NCBI GenBank assembly: GCA_021733665.1
Contig: JAHREI010000002.1
Span: forward strand, 744,001 to 808,000
Direction of reading: 5' to 3'
Length of the DNA: 64,000 nt
Source of the DNA: Bacillus subtilis
GTDB taxonomy: Bacteria; Pseudomonadota; Alphaproteobacteria; Rhizobiales; Rhizobiaceae
The notes below the pieces were generated by a model, which made no database searches, was not told the DNA's origin, and was given only the letters and a program-made list of their open reading frames with translations. Both the position numbers and the translations under genes were made by a program. Shown here piece after piece: positions 54,270 to 62,836 of this stretch (within the stretch, counting starts at the first letter, position 1; every line of letters begins with the position of its first letter).

Positions 54270-55106
54270 TCAGGAGGATTTCTGCTCACTATCGTCTTCG
54301 GGTGTCAGACTATTGCGAATTTCCGCCTGTGCGCGTTTTTTCTCAATCATCTGTGCCAGCCAGATCGAAATTTCGTAGAGCAGGATCGCCGGTATAGCAA
54401 GACCGATCTGACTCGCCGGATCCGGCGGGGTCAATACGGCTGCCACAACAAAGGCAATCACAATCGCATATTTACGTTTATCCCGCAGCCCCTGCGCTGT
54501 GACCAGTCCGACCTTTGCCATCAGCGAGGTGATGACCGGCAGCTGGAACACCAGACCGAAAGCGAAAATCAGCGTCATAATCAGGCTGAGATATTCCGAA
54601 ACCTTCGGCAACAGCGAAATCTGTACTTCACCATCCACACCGGTTTGCTGCATGGCAAGAAAGAACCACATCACCATCGGCGTGAAGAAGAAATAAACCA
54701 ATGCACCGCCAAGCAGGAAAAGCAGCGGCGAAGCAATAAGGAATGGCAGAAACGCCATACGCTCATGCTTATAAAGACCAGGCGCCACAAACTTGTAAAT
54801 CTGTGCGGCGATCATCGGGAAAGCCAAAACCAGACCGCCGAACATCGCCACCTTCACCTGCGTGAAAAAGAACTCCTGCGGTGCGGTATAGATCAATGCG
54901 GCTTTGCTGCGATCCATCCCTGCCCAGTCCAGCGCCCATTGATAAGGCAGAACCAGCATATTGAAGAGATGTTTAGCGAAAGCAAAACACAATATAAAAG
55001 CCAGAAAAAATGCTACAATCGACCAGATCAGGCGACGACGCAGCTCAATCAGATGCTCAAGCAATGGCGCAGAGCTCTGGTCTATTTCATCCTGATCACT
55101 GCTCAC
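54270..55106 (-). CDS. tatC: Sec-independent protein translocase TatC
   Basis: 278 residues, six predicted transmembrane helices. TatC recognises twin-arginine signals with TatB. The conserved start APLLEHLIELRRRLIWS is present, along with FFTQVKVAMFGGLVLAFPMIAAQIYKFVAPGLYKHER and ALLTPPDP-type AAVLTPPDPASQIGLAIP. The ATG overlaps the tatB stop by 4 bases. Substrates in this window include the amidohydrolase at 36.8 kb. Confidence 0.96.
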   Translation of the reverse strand: MSSDQDEIDQSSAPLLEHLIELRRRLIWSIVAFFLAFILCFAFAKHLFNMLVLPYQWALDWAGMDRSKAALIYTAPQEFFFTQVKVAMFGGLVLAFPMIAAQIYKFVAPGLYKHERMAFLPFLIASPLLFLLGGALVYFFFTPMVMWFFLAMQQTGVDGEVQISLLPKVSEYLSLIMTLIFAFGLVFQLPVITSLMAKVGLVTAQGLRDKRKYAIVIAFVVAAVLTPPDPASQIGLAIPAILLYEISIWLAQMIEKKRAQAEIRNSLTPEDDSEQKSS

Positions 55107-55738
55107 TGTTCAGTTCCTGTCTTTTTTGTCGTTTTCGCAGCGGGCTTGGCACGCGGCGTTGCAACTTTCTTTGGTGCTGCTTTTGCAGGTTCTGCTGTCT
55201 TTGCCGCAACAGCTTTTTTAGGCGCAGGCTTCACCGCAGGTTTTTCTGCCGGCTCGGTTGCTGCCTTTTTCGCTCTCGGCTTGGTTGCTTTTTTAACCGG
55301 CTCTGCCGCCACTGGTGCAGCAGCTGCTTTTGTAGCTGCCGGTTGCGCCACAGGCGCAGCTTTGACCTCTTCTTCTTTCATCTCTGAAAGATCGAGCGGG
55401 CTATCCATGGGAACCACAGGCGTTTCGTCGGGTTTCGGCGATGCATTATTCAGGCTGTTGCGCAGATCATCACCGGCAGTGCGTACCGGCTCAAAAATAT
55501 CCGTTACAGTTTTACGCGGATCATATTGTTTGACGCCGTCAATGGTCTTCTTGACCTCATCCAGCTCTGCTTCACGCATGGCTTCATCGAAATGCGTACG
55601 AAATTCGCTTGCCGTAGCGCGCAATTTCGCTGTGGCCTTACCAAAGGCACGCAACATTTTCGGAAGATCTTTTGGGCCGACAACAACGATCATCACAACC
55701 GCAATTACCAGAAGCTCCGACCAGCCTATATCTAACAT
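55103..55738 (-). CDS. tatB: Sec-independent protein translocase TatB
   Basis: 211 residues. The N-terminal membrane helix MLDIGWSELLVIAVVMIVVVGPKDLPKMLRAFGKATAKLRA is the TatB signature, followed by an amphipathic helix. The second half is a Lys/Ala/Pro-rich disordered tail common in rhizobial TatB. Operon tatA-tatB-tatC; 109 bases from tatA and 4-base overlap with tatC. Confidence 0.95.
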   Translation of the reverse strand: MLDIGWSELLVIAVVMIVVVGPKDLPKMLRAFGKATAKLRATASEFRTHFDEAMREAELDEVKKTIDGVKQYDPRKTVTDIFEPVRTAGDDLRNSLNNASPKPDETPVVPMDSPLDLSEMKEEEVKAAPVAQPAATKAAAAPVAAEPVKKATKPRAKKAATEPAEKPAVKPAPKKAVAAKTAEPAKAAPKKVATPRAKPAAKTTKKTGTEQ

Positions 55739-55847
55739 CGGCGTTCCATTTCATCACCTGTCCGCCTTTAGCCAAAGCTCAGCTCTGAACTTCGGCTAAA
55801 AATCAATTGCACCGCTTTGCGGCGCAATCCGGCAGAATGATCCGTAA

Positions 55848-56072
55848 TTACGATTTAGTCGTTTTTTTAGTCGGCTTGACCTGTTCACCGGTCTCATTGT
55901 CGATGGTCTTGGAAGAAGCAACATCGGTTTCTTCAGGCTCATTCATGCCCTGTTTGAAGTTTTTGATGCCCTTAGCCACATCGCCCATCAGTTCAGGGAT
56001 TTTACCACGGCCAAACAGCAGCAGCACAACTGCCAGAACAATAAGCCAGTGCCAGATCGAAAAACTACCCAT
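55848..56072 (-). CDS. tatA: Sec-independent protein translocase TatA
   Basis: 74 residues: [42 protein letters not shown], the classic TatA helix with [12 protein letters not shown] hinge. TatA oligomers form the export path. Ribosome site AGGGGA precedes ATG 56072. First gene of tatABC. The 380-base region upstream to scpB contains a mosaic repeat. Confidence 0.97.
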   Translation of the reverse strand: MGSFSIWHWLIVLAVVLLLFGRGKIPELMGDVAKGIKNFKQGMNEPEETDVASSKTIDNETGEQVKPTKKTTKS

Positions 56073-56342
56073 CTCATATCCCCTAAATGCTCTCTCGGAT
56101 CATTAATACCGGAGCAGGATTATCCAAATTCAGTCTCTATTTAAGCGCAAATACAGCATTGTTCAAACAGAACCGGCAAAATTTCTCTTTGTTCTACAGC
56201 ATAGTTACAAAAATAAGTACCCGACATGCGCAGAAACAACCAGCAGATGCCCTGCCACAGCCTGTCCGTGCTATCAATGCCGCCGCTGCATAAAAGTTTT
56301 GAAGCACAGAATTATGACGATTTTAACGGATTTTACGCGTTT

Positions 56343-56443
56343 ACAGCGATTCCAGTTAAGACTGAATCGTTGGAACCGCTGTAACTATTAGTTTTTACGC
56401 ATTATCCGACGCAAAACCGGTTCCCACTTTTGCTGGAAATGCT
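56343..56443 (-). repeat. Rhizobial intergenic mosaic repeat, modules B and A (reverse orientation)
   Basis: ACAGCGATTCC with GGAACCGCTGT (56343-56382 region) forms an imperfect module B hairpin, followed by GCATTATCCGACGCAAAACCGG and CCACTTTTGCTGGAAATGC. It is the reverse complement arrangement of 44577-44678. It lies in the scpB-tatA gap (56073-56451), which holds no gene. Confidence 0.75.
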
Positions 56444-56451
56444 ACAAAACC

Positions 56452-57180
56452 TTAATTACTCTCGTCATCTTCCACTTTGGGCATAAACAGCCCCAGTTCC
56501 TCAATATCACCGGCGGTTAGCGGATCTTCATCCGCCAGCAACTCATCCGGACGCACAGTCGGCATCGGCACCGAGAAATTTGACGGCAGACGGGCGGATA
56601 GCAACCCTGCCCCGCGCAATTCATCCATGCCCGGTAAATCGCGAATCTCTGCCAGACCAAAATGATCGAGAAAACTATCTGTCGTCCCATAGGTCACCGG
56701 ACGCCCCGGTGTACGTCTGCGGCCACGCAACTTCACCCAGCCAGTTTCCATCAGCACATCCAATGTGCCTTTCGATGTTTCGACACCACGAATATCTTCC
56801 ATTTCGGCTCGCGTTACCGGCTGATGATAGGCGATGATAGCCAGCACTTCGAGCGCAGCGCGGGAAAGCTTCTTCTGCTTCACCTGATCGCGGCTCATCA
56901 GGAAGCTCAGATCAGAAGCGGTACGGAACGCCCAGCCATCACCGGACTTCACCAGATTAACACCGCGCAGACGATATTCGCTCTGCAACAGTTTCAGCAC
57001 CGGCAGCAGATCAACCTCAACCGGCAGTCGCTCAAGCAGCATTTTCTCGGATACCGGCTCAGAAGATGCAAATATAATCGCCTCCACCATGCGCACGACA
57101 TCGCCCAAGGCTTCACGCGCAGGCATGGCAGCAATATCACCATCTTCATCGGTTGCGAAATCTGTAAAAGTCTCAGTCAC
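56452..57180 (-). CDS. scpB: Segregation and condensation protein B
   Basis: 242 residues, winged-helix kleisin-binding subunit of the SMC-ScpAB condensin. Landmarks are VRMVEAIIFASSEPVSEKMLLERLP, LSRAALEVLAIIAYHQPVTRAEMEDIRGV and LDVLMETGWVKLRGRRRTPGRPVTYGTTDSFLDHFGL. The start is GTG 57180, overlapping the scpA stop (GTGA). The C-terminal tail is acidic. Confidence 0.95.
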   Translation of the reverse strand: MTETFTDFATDEDGDIAAMPAREALGDVVRMVEAIIFASSEPVSEKMLLERLPVEVDLLPVLKLLQSEYRLRGVNLVKSGDGWAFRTASDLSFLMSRDQVKQKKLSRAALEVLAIIAYHQPVTRAEMEDIRGVETSKGTLDVLMETGWVKLRGRRRTPGRPVTYGTTDSFLDHFGLAEIRDLPGMDELRGAGLLSARLPSNFSVPMPTVRPDELLADEDPLTAGDIEELGLFMPKVEDDESN

Positions 57181-58073
57181 GCTTCATCCTTGGTTTCACT
57201 GCCTGAATCATCTGATGCTGCATCATTTGCCTTGCGATCAGCGGCACGCACGAAAATAGGCTCAAAAGCCGCATTCTGGCGCAATTGCATCTTCCCTTCC
57301 CGTACCAGTTCCAGACTGGCGGCGAAGGAACTGGCTATTGCACTCGCACGATCTTCAGGCCGCGCAATATAATCCAGCAAAAAGGCATCCAGAGCCACCC
57401 AATCCTGCAAATCGCCGACCATACGCACCAGCAATACACGCGCTTCTTTCAGTGACCAGACAGTCCGCTTGGCAATCTGCACGTGGGAGACCGCCTGTCT
57501 CTGGCGCTGCGAAGCATAGGCTGTCAGCAAATCATAAAGTGAGCCACTGTAAAGGCTGGTCTTTTCCACCAGCACCGTTTCCGGCATACCACGGGCAAAC
57601 ACATCACGTCCCAGCCGGTCACGATTGACCAGTTTGCCCGCTGCATCACGCATGGCTTCAAGCCGCTTCAGACGAAATTGCAATACGGAAGCCAGTTGCT
57701 CACCAGTCTCGCCGTCCTCGTCCTTGACCTTCGGAATAAGCAAGCGCGATTTGAGATAAGCCAGCCATGCTGCCATCACCAGATAATCAGCTGCCAGTTC
57801 CAGCTTGCGATCCCGTGCCAGCTCAATAAATTTCAGATATTGCTCGGCCAGTGCCAGCACGGAAATCTGTGTCAGATCAACCTTCTGATTGCGTGCCAGA
57901 TGCAGCAGCAAATCCATCGGGCCTTCAAAACCCTGCACATCCACATGCAGGGTCAGATCTTCCGCACTGTCAGGCGGTATGATCAGTGCTGCTTCTGCCT
58001 GCCACAGATCATCCATAGGCACATCTGCCTTTGGTGCCTGCGAGCCGGTATTTTTTGCAGTATCACTACTCAT
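57177..58073 (-). CDS. scpA: Segregation and condensation protein A (kleisin)
   Basis: 298 residues. The N-terminal motif VDVQGFEGPMDLLLHLARNQKVDLTQISVLALAEQYL is diagnostic; the C-terminal winged helix is TVWSLKEARVLLVRMVGDL and after. It links SMC heads with ScpB in chromosome organisation. nagZ lies 33 bases upstream on the same strand, so nagZ-scpA-scpB is probably an operon. Confidence 0.95.
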   Translation of the reverse strand: MSSDTAKNTGSQAPKADVPMDDLWQAEAALIIPPDSAEDLTLHVDVQGFEGPMDLLLHLARNQKVDLTQISVLALAEQYLKFIELARDRKLELAADYLVMAAWLAYLKSRLLIPKVKDEDGETGEQLASVLQFRLKRLEAMRDAAGKLVNRDRLGRDVFARGMPETVLVEKTSLYSGSLYDLLTAYASQRQRQAVSHVQIAKRTVWSLKEARVLLVRMVGDLQDWVALDAFLLDYIARPEDRASAIASSFAASLELVREGKMQLRQNAAFEPIFVRAADRKANDAASDDSGSETKDEA

Positions 58074-58106
58074 CGCCCAACCAATATTTTAGTTTCGACT
58101 GATCAT

Positions 58107-59123
58107 TTATGCCATTGCTGGAAAGAACGCGTCGAATTCGGCACGAATTGCCGCTTCATTGCTAAGGTCGGCCTCTCCTGCAAAGACTTCTGCCAGTTCC
58201 GCACGGCGCAAGCTTTCATCTTTCAATTCAGGGATTGCTGCAGCAACCGCAACGGTTTCTTCCAGCACACCACTGCAATGCAACACCACATCACAACCGG
58301 CTGCAATAATATCGCGGGCAATGTCATCCAGATTGCCGGACAAGGCTTTCATGGAAATATCATCGCTCATCAGCAGACCATCATAATCCAGCATATCGCG
58401 GATAACGCAATTGATCACCACCGGTGACAGCGTTGCAGGACGTTCCGGATCAAGCGCTTTATAAACAATATGCGCAGTCATCGCTGCTGGCAGATCGTCC
58501 AGCTGGCAGAACGGCACAAAATCGCGGGCGCAGAGTTCGCTCAAAGGGGCATCTACGCTCGGCAGTTCTTTATGACTGTCAGCAAAAGCACGACCATGAC
58601 CCGGCATGTGTTTCATGACCGGCAAGACTCCACCGGCCATCAGGCCTTCAGCGACAGCATTACCCAGCACCGCAACCGTTTCCGGATCATGGGAATAAGC
58701 GCGCGAGCCGATCACCTCATGAGAACCTTCAACCGGAACATCCAGAACCGGCAGGCAATTGGCATTAATGCCAACGCTCATCAGATCAAAAGCATGCAGG
58801 CGGCCAAGCAGCCATGCGGCGCGCATGCCCTTTTCTTCATCCTGCTCGTAAAGCGCACCAATCTGCGAGGCCGACGGATAATTCGGAACCAGCGGCGGGC
58901 GCAGACGCTGCACACGACCACCTTCCTGATCGATAAAGATCAGTGTCTCATCACGACCGGTAACGTCACGAATCTGAGCTGTCAGAGCACGTAACTGCTC
59001 CAGGCTTTCCACATTACGGGCAAACAGAATAAAGCCCCATGGACGAATACGACGGAACAATTCCTGTTCGGCTTCGGTCAGCATTGTGCCTTCGAAACCG
59101 GTAATCATGGCTTTAAATGTCAT
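58107..59123 (-). CDS. nagZ: Beta-N-acetylhexosaminidase NagZ (GH3)
   Basis: 338-residue cytoplasmic enzyme that removes GlcNAc from GlcNAc-anhydroMurNAc peptides in cell wall recycling, upstream of AnmK action. Landmarks are FIDQEGGRVQRLRPP, the KHFPGHG-type motif KHMPGHGRAFADSHKELP with catalytic histidine, and the nucleophile in GLLMSDDISMKAL. ATG 59123 (MTFKAMITGFEG) is preferred over 59156; GAGGAG precedes it. Confidence 0.95.
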   Translation of the reverse strand: MTFKAMITGFEGTMLTEAEQELFRRIRPWGFILFARNVESLEQLRALTAQIRDVTGRDETLIFIDQEGGRVQRLRPPLVPNYPSASQIGALYEQDEEKGMRAAWLLGRLHAFDLMSVGINANCLPVLDVPVEGSHEVIGSRAYSHDPETVAVLGNAVAEGLMAGGVLPVMKHMPGHGRAFADSHKELPSVDAPLSELCARDFVPFCQLDDLPAAMTAHIVYKALDPERPATLSPVVINCVIRDMLDYDGLLMSDDISMKALSGNLDDIARDIIAAGCDVVLHCSGVLEETVAVAAAIPELKDESLRRAELAEVFAGEADLSNEAAIRAEFDAFFPAMA

Positions 59124-59171
59124 TGCGGCAATGCTCCTCGCCTTTTGTATAACCATTTCGCAGTGCAGTAT

Positions 59172-59256
59172 CTGCGATAATGTGCCAAATCAGATAAAGC
59201 ATTTCGCAGTTAAATGCGCTCATTTAACGCCTGCGATAATGCGCCAAATCAGATAA
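59172..59256. repeat. Direct repeat pair around a module C hairpin
   Basis: CTGCGATAATGTGCCAAATC... at 59172-59197 recurs at 59231-59256 with one mismatch over 26 bases. Between them GTTAAATG (59209-59216) pairs with CATTTAAC (59221-59228) around CGCT, flanked by GCATTTCGCAG. The elements match module C of 44438 (GCATTTCACAG, palindrome, then GATTATGCG). It lies between the SPOR gene and nagZ. Confidence 0.7.
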
Positions 59257-59345
59257 TGCTCTCTGCATAACCCATAAAGAGAAAATGCGCTGCGTATTTT
59301 GACCATACACAGCGCATTTCATAAGCGTTTTACATTTTTATCAAA

Positions 59346-62300
59346 TCAGAGCGTCGGGAAGCAGCTGCCACCGGCCGATTTCAGACGATCGCAAAGCGCT
59401 GCGGCTTCAGCTTTTGAACCACCCGGAATACGAACACGGTAATAGGTACCTTTGCCCGGAATATCCGCTTTTTTGATATCCACACCCTTGCCACCGATAA
59501 TATTTCCATAGCGCGATGTCAGATTGGCATAGTTTTTCTGCGCCAGTTCTGCACTTGGCTGCGAGGCCACCTGAATGAACCATGTACCTGCCGGTGCATT
59601 GGAAGTTGTTACATTGGCATTGGCGACCTGCTGCAGTGCCTGATTTTGTGCAGGACGCTCAACATTACCAACAACATTGACCGGTTGTTCAACAGGGCGG
59701 GACGGTACAACCGGAGCCGCAGTTGGTTTAGCCTGTTCACCGGATGCCGTGAAAGTCTGTGTCTGTACAACGCGTGGTGCAGCAGCATTCTGCGCCGAAG
59801 TTGCCGGCTTATCGCTACCCAGACGCTCAGGCACTGCACTCTGGCTGATCAGACGGGAAGCCTCATCAAGACCATTATCAGTCGCAGCAGGTTCACTTGG
59901 TGCAGCCGGTGCTTCACCCGGTACAATTGTACCATCTGCACGGACAACCATCGTTTTCACAGTACGTGGTGTAATGAGCTCACGCTGCTCGGTCTCCTGA
60001 GTATTATTCGCTGCCGGTAAAGCATTACCGCTATTACCTGCCTCTTCATTCATCAGGCGATCTTCTTCCACATCCTGTCCGGCCAGCAAACCAACATCAA
60101 CCGGCTCTTCCTCGGTATTGATCAGGGTTTTCTGCTCAGGAGCTGCTGGCTTGGTGCCCGACACCTGATCGTAAACCGCCTTATCCTGATTTGGAACAAC
60201 AGCACCGCCCGGATTTTCCGGCTGTACTTTTACAGGCTGACTGTCAGCACGCAGCACTTCCGGCTCACCGCCGACAACACCACCGGATTTAAGCATATAA
60301 TAGCCGCCCCCCACAACGATCAAAGCGGCCGCGGCAACGCCTGCCCAGAACAACGGTTTACGCTGCTGTGTTTTTTCATGTGGCCGTACTTCAGTATATT
60401 CGTCTTCATCACGGGCAAAGTTTTCACCCAGATTATAGGTATCGAAATCATTAGGCTGCGAACCGGCCAATGCTCCGGACTGTGCGCCTTGTGCCGCCCA
60501 GTGATTATAATAATCATCCTGTGTGGCATTGCCCGTAGCATCAGAACGCGCCTGCAGTGCAGAACCGCGCATGGCAGCACCGGCAGCTGCGGCACCGGCA
60601 AGACCGGCTGCAGCACCGGCCAAGGCGCCATAACCAAGATCGGTTTCCTGCGGTTCGGCTTTTTTGGCAGCATGGAATTCTGCGAAATTATCCTGCAGAA
60701 TATTCTCAAACGCCTTGTCAGCTTCACTGGTTGTGTCCGGTGCGGCAGCCTCATTCACACTGATTGTGCTGAAGATTTCTGCAAATTCAGATTCAAGACT
60801 GTTCAGACCGGTTTCTTTAGCTTCATCTCCATAGCTGACATCCGGCAAATCCAATGCCTGTGTCTGCTCAACTTTATTTTCAGAAACCACAACCGTTTCA
60901 ATTTCCGGAGCAGGCGTAAAGGCCTTACGCACAAAACTCTGAACCGGCTCATAAGCAGGAATCTCCGGCTCTTCCGGCAAGTCAAATTTCAGATCATTTT
61001 CATCCGAAATCGAAAAATCGTTTTCCGGTTGAATTTCTTCATCGAAGGAGAAGTCAAAATCATCATTGCTAAAGAAGTCATCAGTTGCAGCAGGCTGCTC
61101 GTAAGACTGAGTAGCAGCTAACGGAGCCGGAGCAGCATATGGCGCAGGCGCTGCCTGCTCCACAGATGGACTTACAAAGGTCTCTGCTCCTGCAGCGGCC
61201 GGAGTAGCTGCACCGAAAGTATATGACGAGTAACCGCGAACAGCATTATGAGCCAGCGGCGCAACCGGTTCAGGTGCATAGGTCGGTTCTTCTGCTACAG
61301 TATTGGCTGGTTCTGCATTGAAGAAATCGTCGGCGAAATCAAAGCTTTCGCCCTGCGGTTCTTCATAAGCTGCAACCTGTTTCGGCTGATAGTTGGCTTC
61401 TGCTTCAGGCTCCGCAAAGCCTGAGCCCTGAGAGCCGGCACCAAACAGATCAGCAAAGGATTTAACGGCAGTATCTTTTGCCTGATTTTCTTCCCAGTTC
61501 GTCTGTGATGCAGCAGGCCGGTTTCGCAAGCTATTCAGATCGGGTGCATCGAAGAACTCATCATCAATCTGTTCCAATGCAGCCGGACGCTCATTCGCAT
61601 AGCTTTCCAGCACAGCAGACTTATAAGGATCATAATCCGTAACGACAGGTGCAACTTCCGGCGCAGGTGCATCAAAGAGCGGCGCAAAATCGGTCTGCGG
61701 AGCGACTGGTTTATCGAATACAGGTTGATAAGCTGTTGGCGCCGGAGCAGGCTCTTCATAGCGAGGCGCTGCTGGCTGTACCGGTGCAGCAACAGGAGCA
61801 GGATCCTGCAACAAGAACGATAATTCATCCTCAAAGCTGGCAGGTGCCTGCTGAGAAGCTGTAGTAAAGGCTTTGCTTTGTGCAAAAGCATCACTGTAGG
61901 ACGGTGCAATAAACTCCTGCTGCGGTTCGCGGCCAATTTCCGAAAAATCAAAAGCCGATGTATCCGCAACCGGTTGCAATGCTGGCTCCGGCGCTAAAGT
62001 CTGGCTCAGTTCATCCTCGAAAGAGGAGAAATAATCCTCCTGAACCGGCTCAGAGAATGCCGGTGCCTGTGGCAGGTCGGAATAAGCCGCGTAATAGGAA
62101 TCCTGTGCAGCCTCAGGTGCTGCCGGTGCATAATCCGGTTCTGCATAATATTGGGTTGCTTCCGGCTCGGCTGCCGGTTGCTGCACAGCATAATCATCTG
62201 CCGCAGGTGTCTGCGGAGCATAGGCACGCTGCAAAGGTGCATAGCCACTAAAATGCGGCTCAACATTATGCTGATAAGGACGGCTCTCAGCCACAGCTGG

Positions 62301-62648
62301 TGCTGCTGGCCGATAATCTGACTGCAAAGGCTGATAGTTGCTCGCTGCTGGCTCAGATTGATAATTATTCGCCGCTGGCTCAGGACGGTAATTACCCGCC
62401 ACCTGTTCAGGCTCTGCGGCGAAATCCGCTGCAAAGTCGGCATCAAAATCTGCCATCAATTCCCGCTCAAGGCTCATCTCGGCAGATAATTCCGGTTCGG
62501 CCTGCGGTGTATAAATATTTTTTTGTTCTGCCGGTTCATCAAAGCCAAAAATGCGCGACAATTCAAACAGCGGATCATTATCCCGCGCCGATTCGTCGCG
62601 AACATCACTGTGATTCTGATTGCGGCCCGTCACGCTACTGTCAGTCAT
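59346..62648 (-). CDS. Very large SPOR-domain membrane protein
   Basis: 1100 residues. The first about 765 residues are a predicted disordered cytoplasmic region, acidic and rich in Ala, Pro, Gln, Tyr and Phe with loosely repeated units such as NYRPEPAANNYQSEPAA. An Ala/Gly-rich block (GALAGAAAGLAGAAAAGAAM) precedes basic residues and one transmembrane helix (LFWAGVAAAALIVVGGGYYML, about residues 767-787). A periplasmic linker ends in a SPOR domain (about 1022-1100: GTWFIQVASQPSAELAQKNYANLTSRYG), which binds denuded septal glycan. A division role is likely from the family. Between argS and nagZ, as in relatives. ATG 62648 follows AGGAAAA. Confidence 0.9.
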   Translation of the reverse strand: MTDSSVTGRNQNHSDVRDESARDNDPLFELSRIFGFDEPAEQKNIYTPQAEPELSAEMSLERELMADFDADFAADFAAEPEQVAGNYRPEPAANNYQSEPAASNYQPLQSDYRPAAPAVAESRPYQHNVEPHFSGYAPLQRAYAPQTPAADDYAVQQPAAEPEATQYYAEPDYAPAAPEAAQDSYYAAYSDLPQAPAFSEPVQEDYFSSFEDELSQTLAPEPALQPVADTSAFDFSEIGREPQQEFIAPSYSDAFAQSKAFTTASQQAPASFEDELSFLLQDPAPVAAPVQPAAPRYEEPAPAPTAYQPVFDKPVAPQTDFAPLFDAPAPEVAPVVTDYDPYKSAVLESYANERPAALEQIDDEFFDAPDLNSLRNRPAASQTNWEENQAKDTAVKSFADLFGAGSQGSGFAEPEAEANYQPKQVAAYEEPQGESFDFADDFFNAEPANTVAEEPTYAPEPVAPLAHNAVRGYSSYTFGAATPAAAGAETFVSPSVEQAAPAPYAAPAPLAATQSYEQPAATDDFFSNDDFDFSFDEEIQPENDFSISDENDLKFDLPEEPEIPAYEPVQSFVRKAFTPAPEIETVVVSENKVEQTQALDLPDVSYGDEAKETGLNSLESEFAEIFSTISVNEAAAPDTTSEADKAFENILQDNFAEFHAAKKAEPQETDLGYGALAGAAAGLAGAAAAGAAMRGSALQARSDATGNATQDDYYNHWAAQGAQSGALAGSQPNDFDTYNLGENFARDEDEYTEVRPHEKTQQRKPLFWAGVAAAALIVVGGGYYMLKSGGVVGGEPEVLRADSQPVKVQPENPGGAVVPNQDKAVYDQVSGTKPAAPEQKTLINTEEEPVDVGLLAGQDVEEDRLMNEEAGNSGNALPAANNTQETEQRELITPRTVKTMVVRADGTIVPGEAPAAPSEPAATDNGLDEASRLISQSAVPERLGSDKPATSAQNAAAPRVVQTQTFTASGEQAKPTAAPVVPSRPVEQPVNVVGNVERPAQNQALQQVANANVTTSNAPAGTWFIQVASQPSAELAQKNYANLTSRYGNIIGGKGVDIKKADIPGKGTYYRVRIPGGSKAEAAALCDRLKSAGGSCFPTL

Positions 62649-62836
62649 GGCGTTTTCCTAATTTAATCCGGAGCGCCCGCCGACGTCTCCCTTATCATTG
62701 CAATATAGCAAGGCAATGTGGGCAAAAATTGACAGTAGTTTCCTGCAAAAACGGCACGAAAACGCAGCAAATGCGCCATTCGTGCCGGTCTTCCTCTGAA
62801 AATTCGGGGGCGATCTTTAAACCGCCCTCACCCTGT
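62649..62836. other. Gap argS - SPOR gene
   Basis: 188 bases. A short dyad, GGGCG (62808-62812) with CGCCC (62823-62827), followed on the minus strand by GAATTTTC, may be a weak terminator of argS. The rest should hold the promoter of the SPOR gene. Confidence 0.3.

Noticed and set aside
59172-59256. The 26-base direct repeat as a CRISPR unit or recombination site
   Set aside because: Only two copies, embedded in a recognisable mosaic repeat with its central hairpin; no cas or recombinase genes.
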